DNA from: Myxocyprinus asiaticus
Taxonomy: Eukaryota > Chordata > Actinopteri > Cypriniformes > Catostomidae
Reading direction: 5' to 3'
Assembly (NCBI RefSeq): GCF_019703515.2
Contig: NC_059346.1
Location: 56,060,001 to 56,124,000, forward strand
DNA: 64,000 nt
Shown piece by piece: positions 1 through 18,737 of this stretch. Both the position numbers and the translations under genes were made by a program. The number at the start of each line of letters is the position of its first letter. The stretch's first letter is position 1. The notes under the pieces are model-generated. The model worked only from the letters and a program-made list of their open reading frames with translations, made no database searches and was not told the DNA's origin.

Positions 1-431
1 GCGTGCGTCTTTTGGATCGCTTATAGAGCACCACTGCGCCTCCAAATAAGATATATAAAAAAATCATATTAAAGGTCAGAATAATCAAACACTGGCAAAA
101 ATTATCAGGTATGCTCTGCCGAATATTCAGCAGTTCATCCCTGGTGAAACTGATTGGGAAAGTGTGAAAAAATAAAATAAAATTACAAAATAACAAACGC
201 TAGAGAGCTCCACACTGAAGTAGCCATCTGCGGCTCCATCTTTTTAGCATTTGACCCCAGAATGCTACAATTGATCAATCAGAATCAAGTATTCCAGAAA
301 ACATTGTAATAATGTTATATATTATAATGCATAGGCAACATGTGTCTCTCCAGAGTACTGTCATTATACACTACCGTCTGCCATACTGTTGTCAATGATG
401 TGAATGTATGTTTCTTTCTCTCTCTCATCAG
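1..431. other. Intronic sequence upstream of the first visible calpain exon
   Basis: AT-rich sequence with no recognisable coding exon. It ends in a pyrimidine-rich tract (tttctttctctctctcatcag, ending at 431) that serves as the acceptor of the exon starting at 432. It is therefore read as intron of the calpain gene whose upstream part lies outside the window. Confidence 0.6.
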
Positions 432-5352
<4,921 letters not shown>

Positions 5353-6245
5353 TTCCAAGTGATGGGAATGGGCTAGATTTGGCGAATGACCACTGTTGTG
5401 CCCATGAACATGGCACTTAAAGGGATCGTTTCTGTCATCATTTACTCACCCTCATGTTGTTCCAAAGCTAAATGATTTTCTGTCTACCGTAAAAAACAAA
5501 AGGACATATTTTGAAGAACATTCAGGCTGATGGATGGAAAATGAAAGCAGACAATGACTTCATATTACAAGTCTTCTGAAGCCATACGATACCTTTGTGT
5601 GAGGACCAGACTTTTGGTTATTCACTGAATAACAACGATATAAATGTAACCATTTAAGCTTCTCACGCAAAGTTATCATATGGCTTTGTGTATTGTATGG
5701 TCGGTTTGGGTAAAACCACAAACTGACACCTAAAATATTTCTAAAAATGCTTGACTGATCAGCGATCTGCAAGCTTGATAATTTTAGGTTTGATCAAGGC
5801 CATATTCCCACCATTAAATGTCAATGACTAGAGCACAGATTTGATTATCAAATACAATATCCACAAAACAAACAGTTAAAACATTGTGAAAAAGATCTGT
5901 ACCTTCACTTCCTGTCCTCTCCTGTAAGATCTGTAAGATGATAATTACACTACATTACAGTAAGCTTTGATGATGAAATGAATCTTCAGCTAAGACATTT
6001 GACCAGTACACTGTGACCACTACAACAGATATCCAATACTGAAAGTGCATACCGTGAGAAGTAAAACACTTGAAATGTGAACCCGTTACATTCCATTTTA
6101 CAAATTGTCATTTATATGTAATTGTGACTGTTTAATCATTTTCTTACATTAAAACATTTGATTTTAACAGTAAATGAATGTTAAAGAATGTAAAACTTGT
6201 GAGATGCCTGACTACTTACAGTTAAAAAGATTATTTGTTATTATA
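5353..6245. other. 3' flank of calpain gene with a fold-back-family fragment
   Basis: The sequence after the stop presumably includes the 3' UTR. From about 5417 (ttaaagggatcgtttctgtc, then tttactcaccctcatgttgt) it carries one arm of the cyprinid fold-back repeat described at 42408, 23191 and 32605, degrading by about 5720. The remainder (5720-6245) is AT-rich with no recognised gene. No clear polyadenylation signal could be assigned. Confidence 0.5.
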
Positions 6246-7812
6246 CTACAGGTCTGTTAAATGCTTGATTCTGATTGGTTGACGGTCTTTCTAAGGTGTG
6301 CAATGATTTTCCAGTAAACGCACGGCTATGAAGTAGTTCCAGGTCTTGACCGCGTAATGGTTCCATATCACTTTGCCAAATTATTTCAGTTATTTCAAAG
6401 AGCCATACAGGCTACAACAACAAAATAACTAAAAACAAAGACATTGGTTAAAATAAATCAGTTAAGAACATCAATTTTGAATCAATTTAAGAACATTTAT
6501 ATCAATTTTGGTTAAAAAGAGCCCTCGCGCTCCCTCGTCTCACCTGCAATTACACGCGCTCACACACATACATGCACGCACACACACACACATAGACTCG
6601 AGTGGTGACCAACAAACAGAGCCGCACCACCGCAACTTGATCAATACAACAGTTTCTATTATTCAAAATAACTTTTAATATGTGCAACTTTTAATGTTTC
6701 AATGTATTTCGCCCTAATCAGACTCACACAGCTATAGTACCCCTAACCCTCTCTTTTGCTCTCACACAAACTCTCTCGGGAGCAAAGTCAGCGCACTAGC
6801 AATGGAAAAGCTGTACAAGAATGGTGACACTTGCTGCTGCTGAGAAGAATACTTAAACTTACACTTTGGCAATTTGAAGCGATGTTATTCCTGACGAATG
6901 CCACTTTAAACAGAGGTAATTCCACTCGTGATTTCTCTCAGTTTCTCTCTTTCTCTCGCTCTCTCTCACACACACACACACACCTCACACACAGACATGC
7001 ACGCACTACCTTGTTACTCCAATGCCGAAAAGCAGCGCATCCTCCGTTGCTAGTTATAAAGTGACATTTCTGATGAAGGCTTGAGCTGTTTCAAAGCTAG
7101 ATACACTTGATCAATACAACAGTTTCTATATTATCTGAAATATCTGTGGGAAGCACCCCCCCCCACCCCCACCCCACCCACCCCTTCTTGTGAGTGAAAA
7201 ACAGAGCCGTCATGTCAGCTCGGTGGGGTTGAAAATAGTTGTTAAGGTTTACATCGGAGAAGCTATATACAAAAATGGCAACATTCGCTGCTGCTGAGAA
7301 GTGCTTAAACTTACATCTTGGCGATTTTGAAGCAATGCAACTTCTGACAAGAGCTGCAACAAAAAGGTAATCCCAGAAGCGATCTCTCTCAGTTTCTGAG
7401 TTTCTATCTTTCAATCCCTCAAAAACAAACTCTCACACACACACACAAACGCACTACCTCATTACTCCAGTAAGTGCTCCAGTAAAGCAGCGCAAGCCTC
7501 GCTATCCTCTGTTGCTAGTTCTAAAGTGACGTTTTTGAACCAGCAATGAAGTCTCAGACAGTATCAAAGCAAGACGCTGAATCCTTGGCGGAAGAAAGTA
7601 GTTCCACTCACAAGAGCGTTTTAGGAATGAAAACCAGAAAATGTCTTGAGATAAAACACTGAACGATGTCTTAAGGCGTGGTAACCGTGGTATAAGTGGA
7701 ATATTTGACTCCGGCTCGTTGAATTATTGAAAAATAACACACACCCGAGGTGCAACGGTCACTCCGCTCTGCATTACCACCTTGGGTGTGCATTATTTTT
7801 CAATAATTCAAT
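6246..7812. repeat. Repeat unit with internal 470-bp tandem duplication and terminal hairpin
   Basis: The landmark cttgatcaatacaacagttt occurs at 6636 and again at 7106, and the following sequence repeats in parallel: gctgctgagaag, the cttaaactta(c) run, a CT/CA-rich stretch, cgcactacct, tgttgctagtt, aaagtgac. This gives a direct repeat of about 470 bp, diverged by indels. The stretch ends in a hairpin at 7721-7809. Coding potential is absent. Probably a nonautonomous DNA element that duplicated internally. Confidence 0.55.
7721..7809. repeat. Near-perfect hairpin, about 32-bp arms
   Basis: Left arm gaattattgaaaaataacac then acacccgaggtg (7721-7752); right arm caccttgggtgtgcattatt then tttcaataattc (7778-7809). 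They are inverted copies with only a few mismatches, separated by about 25 bp. Read as the terminus of a DNA transposon or a palindromic MITE. Confidence 0.75.
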
Positions 7813-8967
7813 GGTCTGTCATCAATTATTCCTTATGTATTATATTTAACATTTCAATTGAATATATTTTATTTTTCAAGAAATTGTAAAAATTGCTATT
7901 TTTTTTATTATTTACACTGAAAATCAGTAAAGGAAGGGCTCTTCTTAACCCATCACAATTTTTTAAAATATCCATTAATAATCTAGGTCTTTTATCATTT
8001 AGGTTCATACTGCAAGTCATTAAGTTTATTTATTGAATTATTTTAGAGATTTGTGTGTTTCTTATCTACAGTATGTACCAAGCATGTGTGCTCATGTATT
8101 CATTATTTTTAATCTTATTTTTTTATATTGTAAAGCACTTAATACATCTATTATACTATTTATGCATATGTATTCACTATTATTGATACTGTGAATTTTC
8201 GAACTTCCAGACCCTGTCGCTAACCACCCATGGATTTTTAATCATTAGCATGACAACAAATGAAAACACCTGGAAAGATCTCCGGTGACGTGCCGATATT
8301 TCACTCCCTAGTATCCTTATGTTTAGGGGTGGGTGTAGGGTTGGGCTTTATGGGTACCAATGACTCCATTCTATGGTTAGGGGTGGGCTTTAGGGATATG
8401 GACCAATCAGGTAGCGGGGAGTAAGAATCTGGTGGGGAGTCAGATTTTGGCACAACACCGGCGCTCTGTGGACTGCACACTGGAGTTTTGCGCCCTCCTA
8501 CACTGATACAGGTTGCGTAATTAAGCAGACTTGTTTCATCTGTGTAACTAGAAGAACAGCTCCAAATGATGGGGGAAGATGCACCCCTTAAGAACAGTGT
8601 CCATTTACTGATAAATTGTAACACATTTATATACCAGTTTAGCATGTATGGGATCATTATGCATCACCAACATACTCTTATGGTAATCAAATGGAAAAAA
8701 AAAAAAATTACATTTTAGTTGTAACAGCACAAAAGTTAAAATTATGAAAGGGGGCCATTGGCCACCACTGGGGCAAGATGACCCCTTACCTGGGGCAAGA
8801 AGCCCCCAGGGGCATCTTACCCCAGCTGTCACCTGATCTTCACATATATATTATCTACAGGCCAAATTAATCCTAATAATTTTATTTTTGGAAAAATATA
8901 TTATTACTTAAAATTTACTTAAATTATGCCTCTTGACAATGGAAATTGAATGAAATGTTTCATAATG
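7813..8967. other. Intergenic sequence without recognised genes
   Basis: AT-rich to about 8280, then a moderately GC-rich segment containing repeated gggtgggctttaggg / gggtgggtgtagggttggg phrases (8325-8395). The open frames here lack any recognisable domain and are treated as chance. Confidence 0.4.
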
Positions 8968-9790
8968 ACTGTAACAGGTAAGGATGGGCAAGGAGGAGGT
9001 GGGTTCCGGCAGAACAGTCAACATAACTTTAATGACATAAAAGAACTGAACATAACATAAAACACATAGACGCACACACACAGCATAGCCGCGTGTGTCT
9101 CTCTCTCTCTCAAACTGGCACCTCTGGCTCGTCTTTATCCCCCTTCCAGCCGATTAGCCCGATTCAGGGCCGGGCATGTGTCCTCACAGTCCGGCCCCGC
9201 CCTTCTCCTTGTCATACTCCTCCCTCGCCCGACTTAGGCCGGGGAAACCCCCGGCATGACGTACTCCCCTCCCTTCCTGGAGGGGGGGTGTTGCCCTTCC
9301 GGCCGTGACTGCCAGCAGGTCTTACCTGCCTTTCTGGAGCCCTGGGAGAAATGAGGGGAGGGGAAGGGGAGAGGGAAAGAGCGAGGCAGAGCGACAGAGA
9401 GAAAAACTGGCTCGCCGGTCCCAGACACGACGTTGCATGGTCCTCAGCCACTCCTCCGACGGACAATAGCTCGCTCCTCCTCTGGCAGACGGCAGTGAGT
9501 CCTCCGATCCCTGGCAGACGGAATGGCTCCTCCCCTTTCTCGCCGGACGACAGCGGTTCTTCCAACTCTCGGCAGCCGTCAGCGACCCCCTAGTCAGATG
9601 GCCACATCTGCTCCCCTGTCAGGAGGCATCTTTCCTCATCTTTCCCTATATTCAATCTACTTCATTCACAGACTTTATTGGACTATTTTGTGTGCATTAA
9701 GGTTAAGGACTGCAGTAAAGGTAGTTTGCGGTTTGAAATTCAGACTTCTTTTGACTATAAATACACTGTGCACTGTCGTAGATAAGTAAA
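8968..9790. repeat. GC-rich, LTR-like or retroelement-derived block
   Basis: A sharp base-composition jump against AT-rich flanks. It starts near tgtaacaggtaaggatgggc and continues through CT-rich and GGCCGGG-rich segments to about 9600, with partial internal repetition (ctcctctggcagacggcag / ctccgatccctggcagacgg at 9476-9521). The TGTAACA start would suit an LTR boundary, but I could not confirm the other edge or a target duplication. The open frames look like by-products of high GC. Confidence 0.35.
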
Positions 9791-9982
9791 TAATGCCACA
9801 TGTTATTCTTGTCCATTTGTGAATTCAGGTGACATTATCCACCGATCTGCAACTGGTTGTTTTAACTTTGTGGCTCTTTATTTTATAATGCAAATAGCTT
9901 CAAAAGTTGAATGCTTAAAAAGACTGAACTACTCGACCTGTTTAATTTGTGAATTTTTTCAAAGCAAAGCTTTTGTCTGTCT

Positions 9983-10460
9983 TTAAAGGGGTCAGGGGTC
10001 ACAACATGCCTTTTTTATGATTTTAAAATGTTCCTGGATGTTCACTTATGATATTAGTAAAGGGTTTTTAGCACCCTCATTCTGAACCTCTGTCAGAAAC
10101 ATTCAGTTTTCATGCTTTTTCTCCTTTAAGACTTGACAGTAAACACCTACTGTTATGATTGGCTCTTTGCTGTTAAATGACCTGCTCTTTTTGCCATTTC
10201 ACTGCACACTGCTAATGGGCAGGCTATGGAAGTGATTAAAGGTAAAGTAGGCATTGATGTGTTTTTGTGGAGGCATTCCACATTGCAAATGTGGTACAGT
10301 GTGACATCACAATGTGGAAGAAGTAGAAAACGAGTCGTTTTGGCAGCTTGGTCTCAACAACTGTTCTTTTTGCATTGAGCCACAAAATAAATCTGCTTAT
10401 AACTCTAAAACTGGACCACTTGGAAGGGGAATTTCAAGGTCAAAGACCATCCTGATTTGT
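9983..10460. repeat. Dispersed DNA element (ttaaaggggtca family), partial copy
   Basis: It begins ttaaaggggtcaggggtcac and shares ordered landmarks with 40159-41297: the tgatggctc/tgattggct phrase, cagtgggcagg / aatgggcaggc, gcattgatgtgt, the gcttggt(c/t)tcaa run before a ctttt-rich tail. No coding capacity. The right terminus (atgacccctttaa-like) is not clear here. Confidence 0.5.
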
Positions 10461-10540
10461 GAATTGTTTCACAGTACAATTTTTGTCTTTTAACCCTTGT
10501 TTGAGAAAAATCAGTGTTACAGGCCTTGGGAGGTCATATT

Positions 10541-11523
10541 CAGAGGTGGGTAGTAACACACTACATTTACTCCATTACATTTACTTGAGTAACTTTTTGG
10601 GAAAAAAAATTACTTTGAATAGGACTAATGTACTCTTTATTTATATTTATATAGAATTTTGCCATTAAGCTTAATAATTCTTTATTTACTAAATTCACTG
10701 AGGTGATATTATTTTAACTGTTGATGATAATCACTTCTGAAGATATGGACTTAACTTCTGGAGTCTTATGGATTACTTTTATGCTGCCTTTTTGGGGTTT
10801 TTTGGAGCATCAAAATTTTGGCACCCATTCACTTGCATTGAACTGACCTACAGAGCTGAAATATTCTTCTAAAAATCTTAATTTGTGTTCTGCAGAAGAA
10901 AGGAAGTCATACACATCTGGGATGGTATGCGGGTGAGTAAATGATGAGAGAATTTTTATTTTTGGGTGAACTAGAACTTTAAAGTGATCGCTCATATTCT
11001 GTCATCATTTCCCTATCCTCATGTTGTTCCAAAACCGTGTGACCTTCTGTATTCTGTGGAACACAAAAGATGTTAGACAGAATGTTAGAGACTGTCAGTC
11101 TCGGTCACAATTCACTTTCAAAATATGGAGAGAAAAAAGAACACATTCACTGAAAGTAAATGGTGACTCAGGCAAACATTCTGTCTAATATCTTCTTATT
11201 GTGTTGCATGGAAGAAAGAAAGTCATACGGGTTTGGAACAACATGGTGAATAATGATCATTAATTTCCATTAATAATAATAATTCTGTAATACATGTTAA
11301 ATGTGTATTATGTAATGGAATATAGGGGAGTTAACGTCCATAATGTCATTTGTGAAAGTAATGAGTTACTCATTACTTGAGTACTCTTTTAATTGGATAC
11401 TTTCTTACTCTTCCTCAAGTAATTATTTATGTTAGTACTTTTAATTCTACTTGTGTAATTCTTTTTTTAAGGTAATTGTACTTTTACTTGAGTACAGTTT
11501 TTGGCTACTCTACCCACCTCTGA
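10541..11523. mobile_element. Nonautonomous hAT-like element with 8-bp target duplication
   Basis: Terminal inverted repeats cagaggtgggtag (10541) and ctacccacctctg (ending 11522). The flanking octamer gtcatatt is present on both sides (10533-10540 and 11524-11531), a clean 8-bp target-site duplication as made by hAT transposases. Subterminal DNA is rich in the acttgagta/tactcaagt type phrases. The interior has been invaded by fold-back repeat arms (about 10715-10981 and 10985-11285). No transposase is encoded. Confidence 0.8.
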
Positions 11524-11596
11524 GTCATATTCTTGAAACACACTGTGTATCATGATAGAAGAACACTAGTTTCATACAAAACTATAGATCTGTGAA

Positions 11597-11629
11597 ACAG
11601 ACAGATAGATAGATAGATAGATAGATAGT
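11597..11629. repeat. (GATA)n microsatellite
   Basis: Direct reading of consecutive agat units. Confidence 0.9.
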
Positions 11630-11875
11630 GGCTAAAAGTGTAGTGCATTCTAACATTTTAAATAAATGATATAACATACTTGTGATTATTTATTGACATG
11701 TAGATAATTATTTACAATACTATCTAAAATAGACTACCATGTCTATAGCGTATAATATTACAAAAACGAACACTTCAAAAGGTTGAACAATCGACAACGC
11801 ACTTGCATTATAAACTGTTAGCATAATAAATGATGAAAGAATGATAGTCAAGGATTGCACGCACATATAAAACAC

Positions 11876-12165
11876 ATATTATGCCCCCTTTTACACAATG
11901 TAATAGAAGTCTCAGGTGTCCCCAGAATGTGTCTGTCAAGTTTCAGCTCAAAATACCTCACAGATTGTTTATTCTACCATGCCTTTATACCCCTGTTTTG
12001 TAGACCTGTTCCAAACGGGCTGTTTTAGTGTCTGTAGCTTTAAATGCAAAGGAGCTGCTGCTCCCCACACCCCTTTCTGGAAGTGGGCTGTGCCTTTCCT
12101 GCTGGTGCCATGGATACCCCAGCGACAACAATGCAGGAGAACTTAAACAGTTAAAAAATTATAAA
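11876..12165. repeat. Left half of an old DNA element interrupted by the L1 block
   Basis: The phrase catattatgcccccttttac, then gtctcaggtgtccccagaat and gctgctgctccccacacccc, belongs to a dispersed cyprinid repeat that I recognise only by its text. The probable other half lies at 20385-20615 (tgtgggcggtacctttcccc, ending tataatatatcccctttaa). If so, the 8.2 kb between them was inserted later. Confidence 0.4.
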
Positions 12166-12314
12166 TAACATGGAGAACGAGGAGTCACGTGATGCCATGC
12201 GAGGATCGGATGTGTGAACGGTGAGCTCTGCACACTTTGCTAGTTTTAACACTTTTAATGACATAAACCGGTGAGATTCTATACACTCTGTTCCATAACT
12301 GTTCTAAGAAGACA

Positions 12315-13013
12315 ATGTCAAAGAATTCAAAATCCTTGGGCTCTGGAGACATTAAAAGACACTTACGTGCTCAAGCTGACACCCCCGAGAAGGCCCCGAG
12401 CCAGGGAGTCGATTTGGTCAGAGAGAGATGCTGAACATGTCGTTGCTGACTAGGAGGATCTTGCAGTGATACGTCGATCAATCACTGCCATGGAGTCAAA
12501 ATTCTCTGAGGTGGTTACAAGAGTGTGGGATGTCGAGAAAGGATCAATTATCTGGAGTCATCGGAGAGGGAATTATGTGCTAATCCGCTAGCGACCAAGG
12601 TGGATTTGGAGCATGTCTGGGAAAAGTTGGAGGACATGGAGAACCGTAGCTGGCGGAATAATGTCCATATTGTCGGAATTCCTGAGACCGAAGAGGTTAA
12701 GGATATGGTGAAATTCCTGGATGGGCTCTTTCCGAATCTGCTTGACATAACAGGCCATAAGCTGGAGATCGAGCGAGCTCACAGGGTTCCTTCTCAGCGA
12801 GCTGTGGAGGGAGGCAGGCCCCAATCAATTCTGGCCAAATTTCTGAGATCATCCGATAAATGGTGTTACACGAGGCGAGTAAAGGAAGGCTTTCTTGGAA
12901 AAACCACAGCATTTTCTTGTTCCCAGACTTTGCGAATTCGACAAGAGAGAAACGTGATTGATTCAAGGAATGCAAGAAACTTTTACATCAACGGAAGGTC
13001 ACTTTTGCACTGA
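12315..13013 (+). pseudogene. L1 ORF1-like RNA-binding protein, frameshifted
   Basis: ATG at 12315 gives MSKNSKSLGSGDIKRHL and stops at 12434. The protein resumes in another frame with a leucine-rich coiled-coil-like stretch (ATKVDLEHVWEKLEDMENRS) followed by the L1 ORF1 RRM-type segment: RNNVHIVGIPE, LEIERAHRVPS, PQSILAKFLRSSDK. These are hallmarks of L1 ORF1p (Transposase_22 family), a nucleic-acid chaperone that coats LINE RNA. A minus-strand paralogue lies at 19398-20217. At least one frameshift near 12430 breaks it, and the end is shifted relative to the second copy. Confidence 0.75.
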
Positions 13014-13198
13014 TATTCCTGGCCAAATTGAGAATAGATGCATAGGATGGCAATAAAACATTCACATGCCCACAGCAAACGATATCCTTCATAAGGTCAA
13101 TAGAGAGAGTGAGTGAGTGAGTTATCTTGTGGTACTCACACTGCAGCCGAGTGGACCGGCTCACTGAACATTCACTTGACTGTTCGAGAAAACTGAGC

Positions 13199-13200
<2 letters not shown>

Positions 13201-13234
<34 letters not shown>
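13201..13234. repeat. Poly-T tract inside L1 copy 1
   Basis: About 33 consecutive T residues between ORF1 and ORF2 of the L1. The corresponding position in the inverted copy (about 19310) has only a short A run, so this is a local expansion. Confidence 0.9.
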
Positions 13235-13235
<1 letters not shown>

Positions 13236-13668
13236 TGTTGGTTCCGCCTAGCGCCTGGAGTTTGTTTTGTGGAGTAACACATCTTCAGGACAGTTTTGTG
13301 GATGAATCTACATGCTCTTTGTATTTATTCCACCTATTGGCTGGAGTTTGTTTTATAGATTATCTTTTGTTGTGTAATTCGGTCTCACAAAATTTGTATA
13401 GAAACACCAGACTTGAGCAATCCGACGGCAAAGTTGTCGCGGGGGCTCTCGTAGGCGTACATGGACTGTTTGAGTTTAGAGTGATGGACGGCAGTTGCCG
13501 CTGTTGTGCACAGGGTTAATGCCCAAGTTTCTCTTTTTTCTATTTGTTTGGTTCTGGGGGAAGTTTGGGGTTTGATTGTTGCACTAATGTTGGAATGTGG
13601 TCTTTATAATTTTGTTTTTAACACACAAACTATTTTTGAAATTTTGACATATAAGAAAAATGTTAATA

Positions 13669-14235
13669 TGAGTGGATTGTCTCTCTCCATGTGGAATGCG
13701 AATGGGTTGGGGCACCCCATAAAAAGGAGGAAGGTTATTTCTCTTAAGCATAAGAAATATGATAGTGTTTCTTCAAGAAACGCTTCTTTCCCTGCAGGAA
13801 GCTGAAAAATTTGGAAAGATATGGGGTGAACATGTTTTCTTTAGTGCTGGCTCAAGTAAGAGCAGGGGAGTCATTACACTGATAAGTAAAATCTAAAATT
13901 CAAAAGTCTCAAATAGATTAACGATAAATTAGGAAGAGTCATTATTGTTTTAGCAGAAATTCATGGGCGAAGTCTTATTTTGGCTAATATTTATGCACCT
14001 AACATTGATAATCAGGGCTTTTTTATAGATCTTAATAATATTGGGAGGAGACTTTAATATTTTGATGGACTCCTTGATTGATCTTTTGATAAGTTCTTGA
14101 CCATAGAGAAGCAAAAGTGAGCAACATTGATGCTTCACAGGACATGTAAAAATCTTGGTCTTACAGATATTTGGAGACTTTTAAACCCATCTGGTAAGAA
14201 CTATAAATTTTTCTTAAGTCCATAAGATTTACTCA
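13669..14235 (+). pseudogene. L1 ORF2 endonuclease fragment
   Basis: The frame opens with MSGLSLSMWNANGLGHPIKRRK, the usual start of an apurinic-type endonuclease in L1-like ORF2 (the WN.NGL motif). It then shifts near 13755 and again near 13890; later pieces read AEIHGRSLILANIYAPN and GGDFN-like text. It is cut at 14241 by the Tc1 insertion and resumes downstream at about 15850. Inactive. Confidence 0.65.
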
Positions 14236-14241
14236 TATATA

Positions 14242-15832
<1,591 letters not shown>

Positions 15833-15852
15833 TATATATATATATATATATA
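15833..15852. repeat. (TA)n at Tc1 right junction
   Basis: TA dinucleotides follow the element end. They may have provided or grown from the TA target; L1 sequence resumes afterwards. Confidence 0.8.
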
Positions 15853-15879
15853 AGCCCCTCATTTCATATGTTGTTGATT

Positions 15880-17843
15880 GCTTAATTGGAAACATTTTAG
15901 TCTCAGATCACACCCTGGTGTGTTTAGAGGTGTTGCCACTTATGGAGAAAAGGAAATCATATAGCTGGTGCTTTAATGTATCCCTTTTGCAAAATCCTGA
16001 ATTCCAACAAATGTTAAAGGCTGAAATCAATGTTTATATGGAGACCAACTGGTCCTCAGTATCCACTGTGGGCGTGGCTTGGGAGGCACTTAAGGCAGTT
16101 CTTAGGGGCCGGATCATACAGTATGCTGCATTCACCAAAAAATCCATAGCACAAGAACTTGTGGAATTGGAAGAGAATATTAAAAGTGCTGAGGCAGAGA
16201 TGAAGCAACGAATGTCGTCTAATGGCCTCAGAGAATTGACCCGATTGAAATACATATATAATACTATTTTGTTGCGGAAGGTGGAGTTTTAGCTATTTAG
16301 GGCAAGATGGTCATACTTTGAGTCGGGGAATAAGGCAGGGAAACTTCTGGCTATATATATAAAACAGAGAGTCTTTTTCTACTGTTCCCTCAGTGAAATC
16401 TGCTGGTGGTGAAATATTTACCTCGGCCATTGATATTAATAAAGCTTTTAAAGAATTCTATCTTGATCTCTATAGTTCCATGTCTTCGTCTACTGATGAG
16501 GATATTAGAAACTTTGTGGAACCATTAGAACTTCCTAAACTGATTCTGAGATTCTTGATTCTGAGATAACCTTGGCGAGGTAATTAAGGCCTTGCCTACA
16601 GGCAAGGCTCTGGGGCCAGATAGTTTTGCCGCTGAGTTTTTAGATCTTATGCTACAGAATTGGCTCCTCTTTTGCTAGAAGTTTATATGGACTCATTAAA
16701 GAATGACGCAAGTCCGGATCAGTCGGATCAGTCGGATTCTTAAAAAAAGGACAAAGATCCAATTGAGTGTAAGAGTTACCATCCAATTTCCCTGATACAG
16801 CTAGACGTTAAAATATTATCAAAAATTTTGTCTAACCGATTAAGTAAATGTTATGACATCTCTTATACATATAGATCAGGTGGGGTTTATTCGGGGCCAT
16901 AGGCAGATGGGCTTCGTTGCATTTGTCTATGATTGGGATGGTTAATGTTATTAAAATTAATTGTGTTCCAAGATTCGGCTGTCTGCTGCGGTCTCTCCCT
17001 GTGGATGTCCCCCTCTCTTGTTTCAAGAAATTTGGTGGCGTGGTCCTTCATTTGGAGTGGTGATGTCCCAGATTGCATTTCAGAGGGTTGCATGGGCCGA
17101 CTGACGGGGGTGGGCTAGGCCTACACAAGATTTTGTTTTGTTGTTATGCATTCAGTCTCAGACATTTGGCTCATTGGTCACTTCCACCTGAGAGAGCCCC
17201 TCCCTGGTTTTGTTTTGAACGGGAGTTTCTTGCCCCTGTTTCGTCATTGCAAAGCCTTTGTCAAAATGGCCGGAGAGGTTGAGTTGCACACCATTGTCTC
17301 GCATTTGCACGCGGTATGGGCAGGGGTGTCCAGAGTGTTTAATTTGGACATTTATTTAAATGCTGCTTCGAGCATATGGCTGAACCCAAAGTTGTGTATT
17401 AATAAGTCCCCTTTCTGCTGGATAGAGTGGATTGTGAGGGAGGTTAATACGCTCGGTGACCTATATGAGAGTGGAGTGTTGAGATCCTTTGAAAATTTGG
17501 TTCAACATTTTGGGATTCCCAGGTCTAAATTCTTTAGGTATTTACAGCTGCGCCACCTGCTTTGTACTATTTTTGGGAGTAGCGTACACCCCCCTAAAGC
17601 AGCAGATACTCTGGAAGTGGTGATTACTGCTTTTGGAAAAGGCCATGAGGCATCGGTGTATTGCTCCCTGCTAATTCAGAGTCTGGGGGACAGAGCTTTA
17701 ACTTCTCTCAAGAGATTATGGGAGAAAGATTTAAACCTGGTATTGGAGGAGGGAGTGTGGGCTAGGATTCTAAAAAACGTCAAGTCTACATCTAGAGATG
17801 CAACGGTGTGCCTTATGCAATTCAAGGATTTACATCGATTCTA
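15880..17843 (+). pseudogene. L1 ORF2 middle and C-terminal fragments
   Basis: 15918-16292 reads as ORF2 between endonuclease and RT (LQNPEFQQMLKAEINVYMET, then a charged helix QELVELEENIKSAEAEMKQR). Around 16580-16640, KALPTGKALGPDSFAAEF resembles the RT entry motif (GK.PGPDG). 16760-16810 reads YHPISL-like text. 17073-17844 is the C-terminal part (GGLGLHKILFCCYAF, LLIQSLGDRALTSLKRLWEKDL). No FADD box survives; a large deletion between about 16900 and 17040 removed most of RT. Frames switch several times. Confidence 0.65.
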
Positions 17844-18737
17844 GTCAGTGGCTGAATCACTCATTTCGTTCACTTACTGCTGAGATATAGTGCACTAACT
17901 GCCATTCACTATATAGGAATTAGTGAATGAGTGAACGATTTTGGACACAGCCAGTCTATCTTCGCCAACATATGATCGCCTCATGCCCGCACATCTCTCT
18001 CACGCGCGCCCCTCGCTGAGCACGTGCAGAAATGCTGTCTGTTCGCGCTCCAGTTGTCGATCACGCAAACAGCAAAGAAAAAGGCATTTACACTTAACGT
18101 GGATGTTTACATGGATTTATACAATTTATCCGCCCGAAGTAGCTGCAATAGTTTCCAGTAAATGTGTAAATACTGCTCATGACATGCGGGACAAAGTACA
18201 CTGATATACTGCTGCACTGATTTAAAAATGTACACTTAAAAACTGATGTCATAAGAGCCCAGTTACATTATTACCCTGAAAATGACCATCACATTCACAC
18301 AGAAAAGCCCGTGTTATCATTAGAGCCAAAACTTACCTCAGAGTGCTGTCTTAAGTTGAAGCTGTGAATTTAATCTTGAAATATCAGCTTGTCTTGGTGT
18401 TTAATGAAGGCATTGCATGATGAAACTATTATTTTTTTCACTGTGCGGAGCGAAGAAAGAGTTTCACTTTGAAGAGCATGATGCTGCAGCAGTGAGTGAG
18501 TGAGTGCGTGCACAGCTGTGTGAACTTCCACTGTGGTAAAAGTTCCATTCAGTAATCTCACAATACATTACACATTAAAATTAAACCCAGTAATGTAACG
18601 ACAGGAATGACGCCCATTGTGAAGTAAAAAAAATTCATTCGAAATTTACTTGAGTGAGAGTAAAAAGTATCCACTTCAAAAAGTTACTCAATTAAATGTA
18701 ATGGAGTAAATGTAGCACATTACTACCCACCTCTGGA
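17844..18737. repeat. MITE-like sequence and right end of a hAT-like element
   Basis: 17850-17955 carries inverted phrases (actcatttcgttcacttact / gtgaatgagtgaacgatttt) around tagtgcactaa, a typical short DNA element ending ggacacagcc. 18590-18737 ends gtaatggagtaaatg and ctacccacctctg, the same terminal type as the element at 10541-11523. The left end of that element was not found. The middle holds no recognisable gene. Confidence 0.5.

Noticed and set aside
9212..9593. Overlapping frames of up to 117 codons on both strands
   Set aside because: High GC lengthens frames by chance; no domain and both strands equally open.
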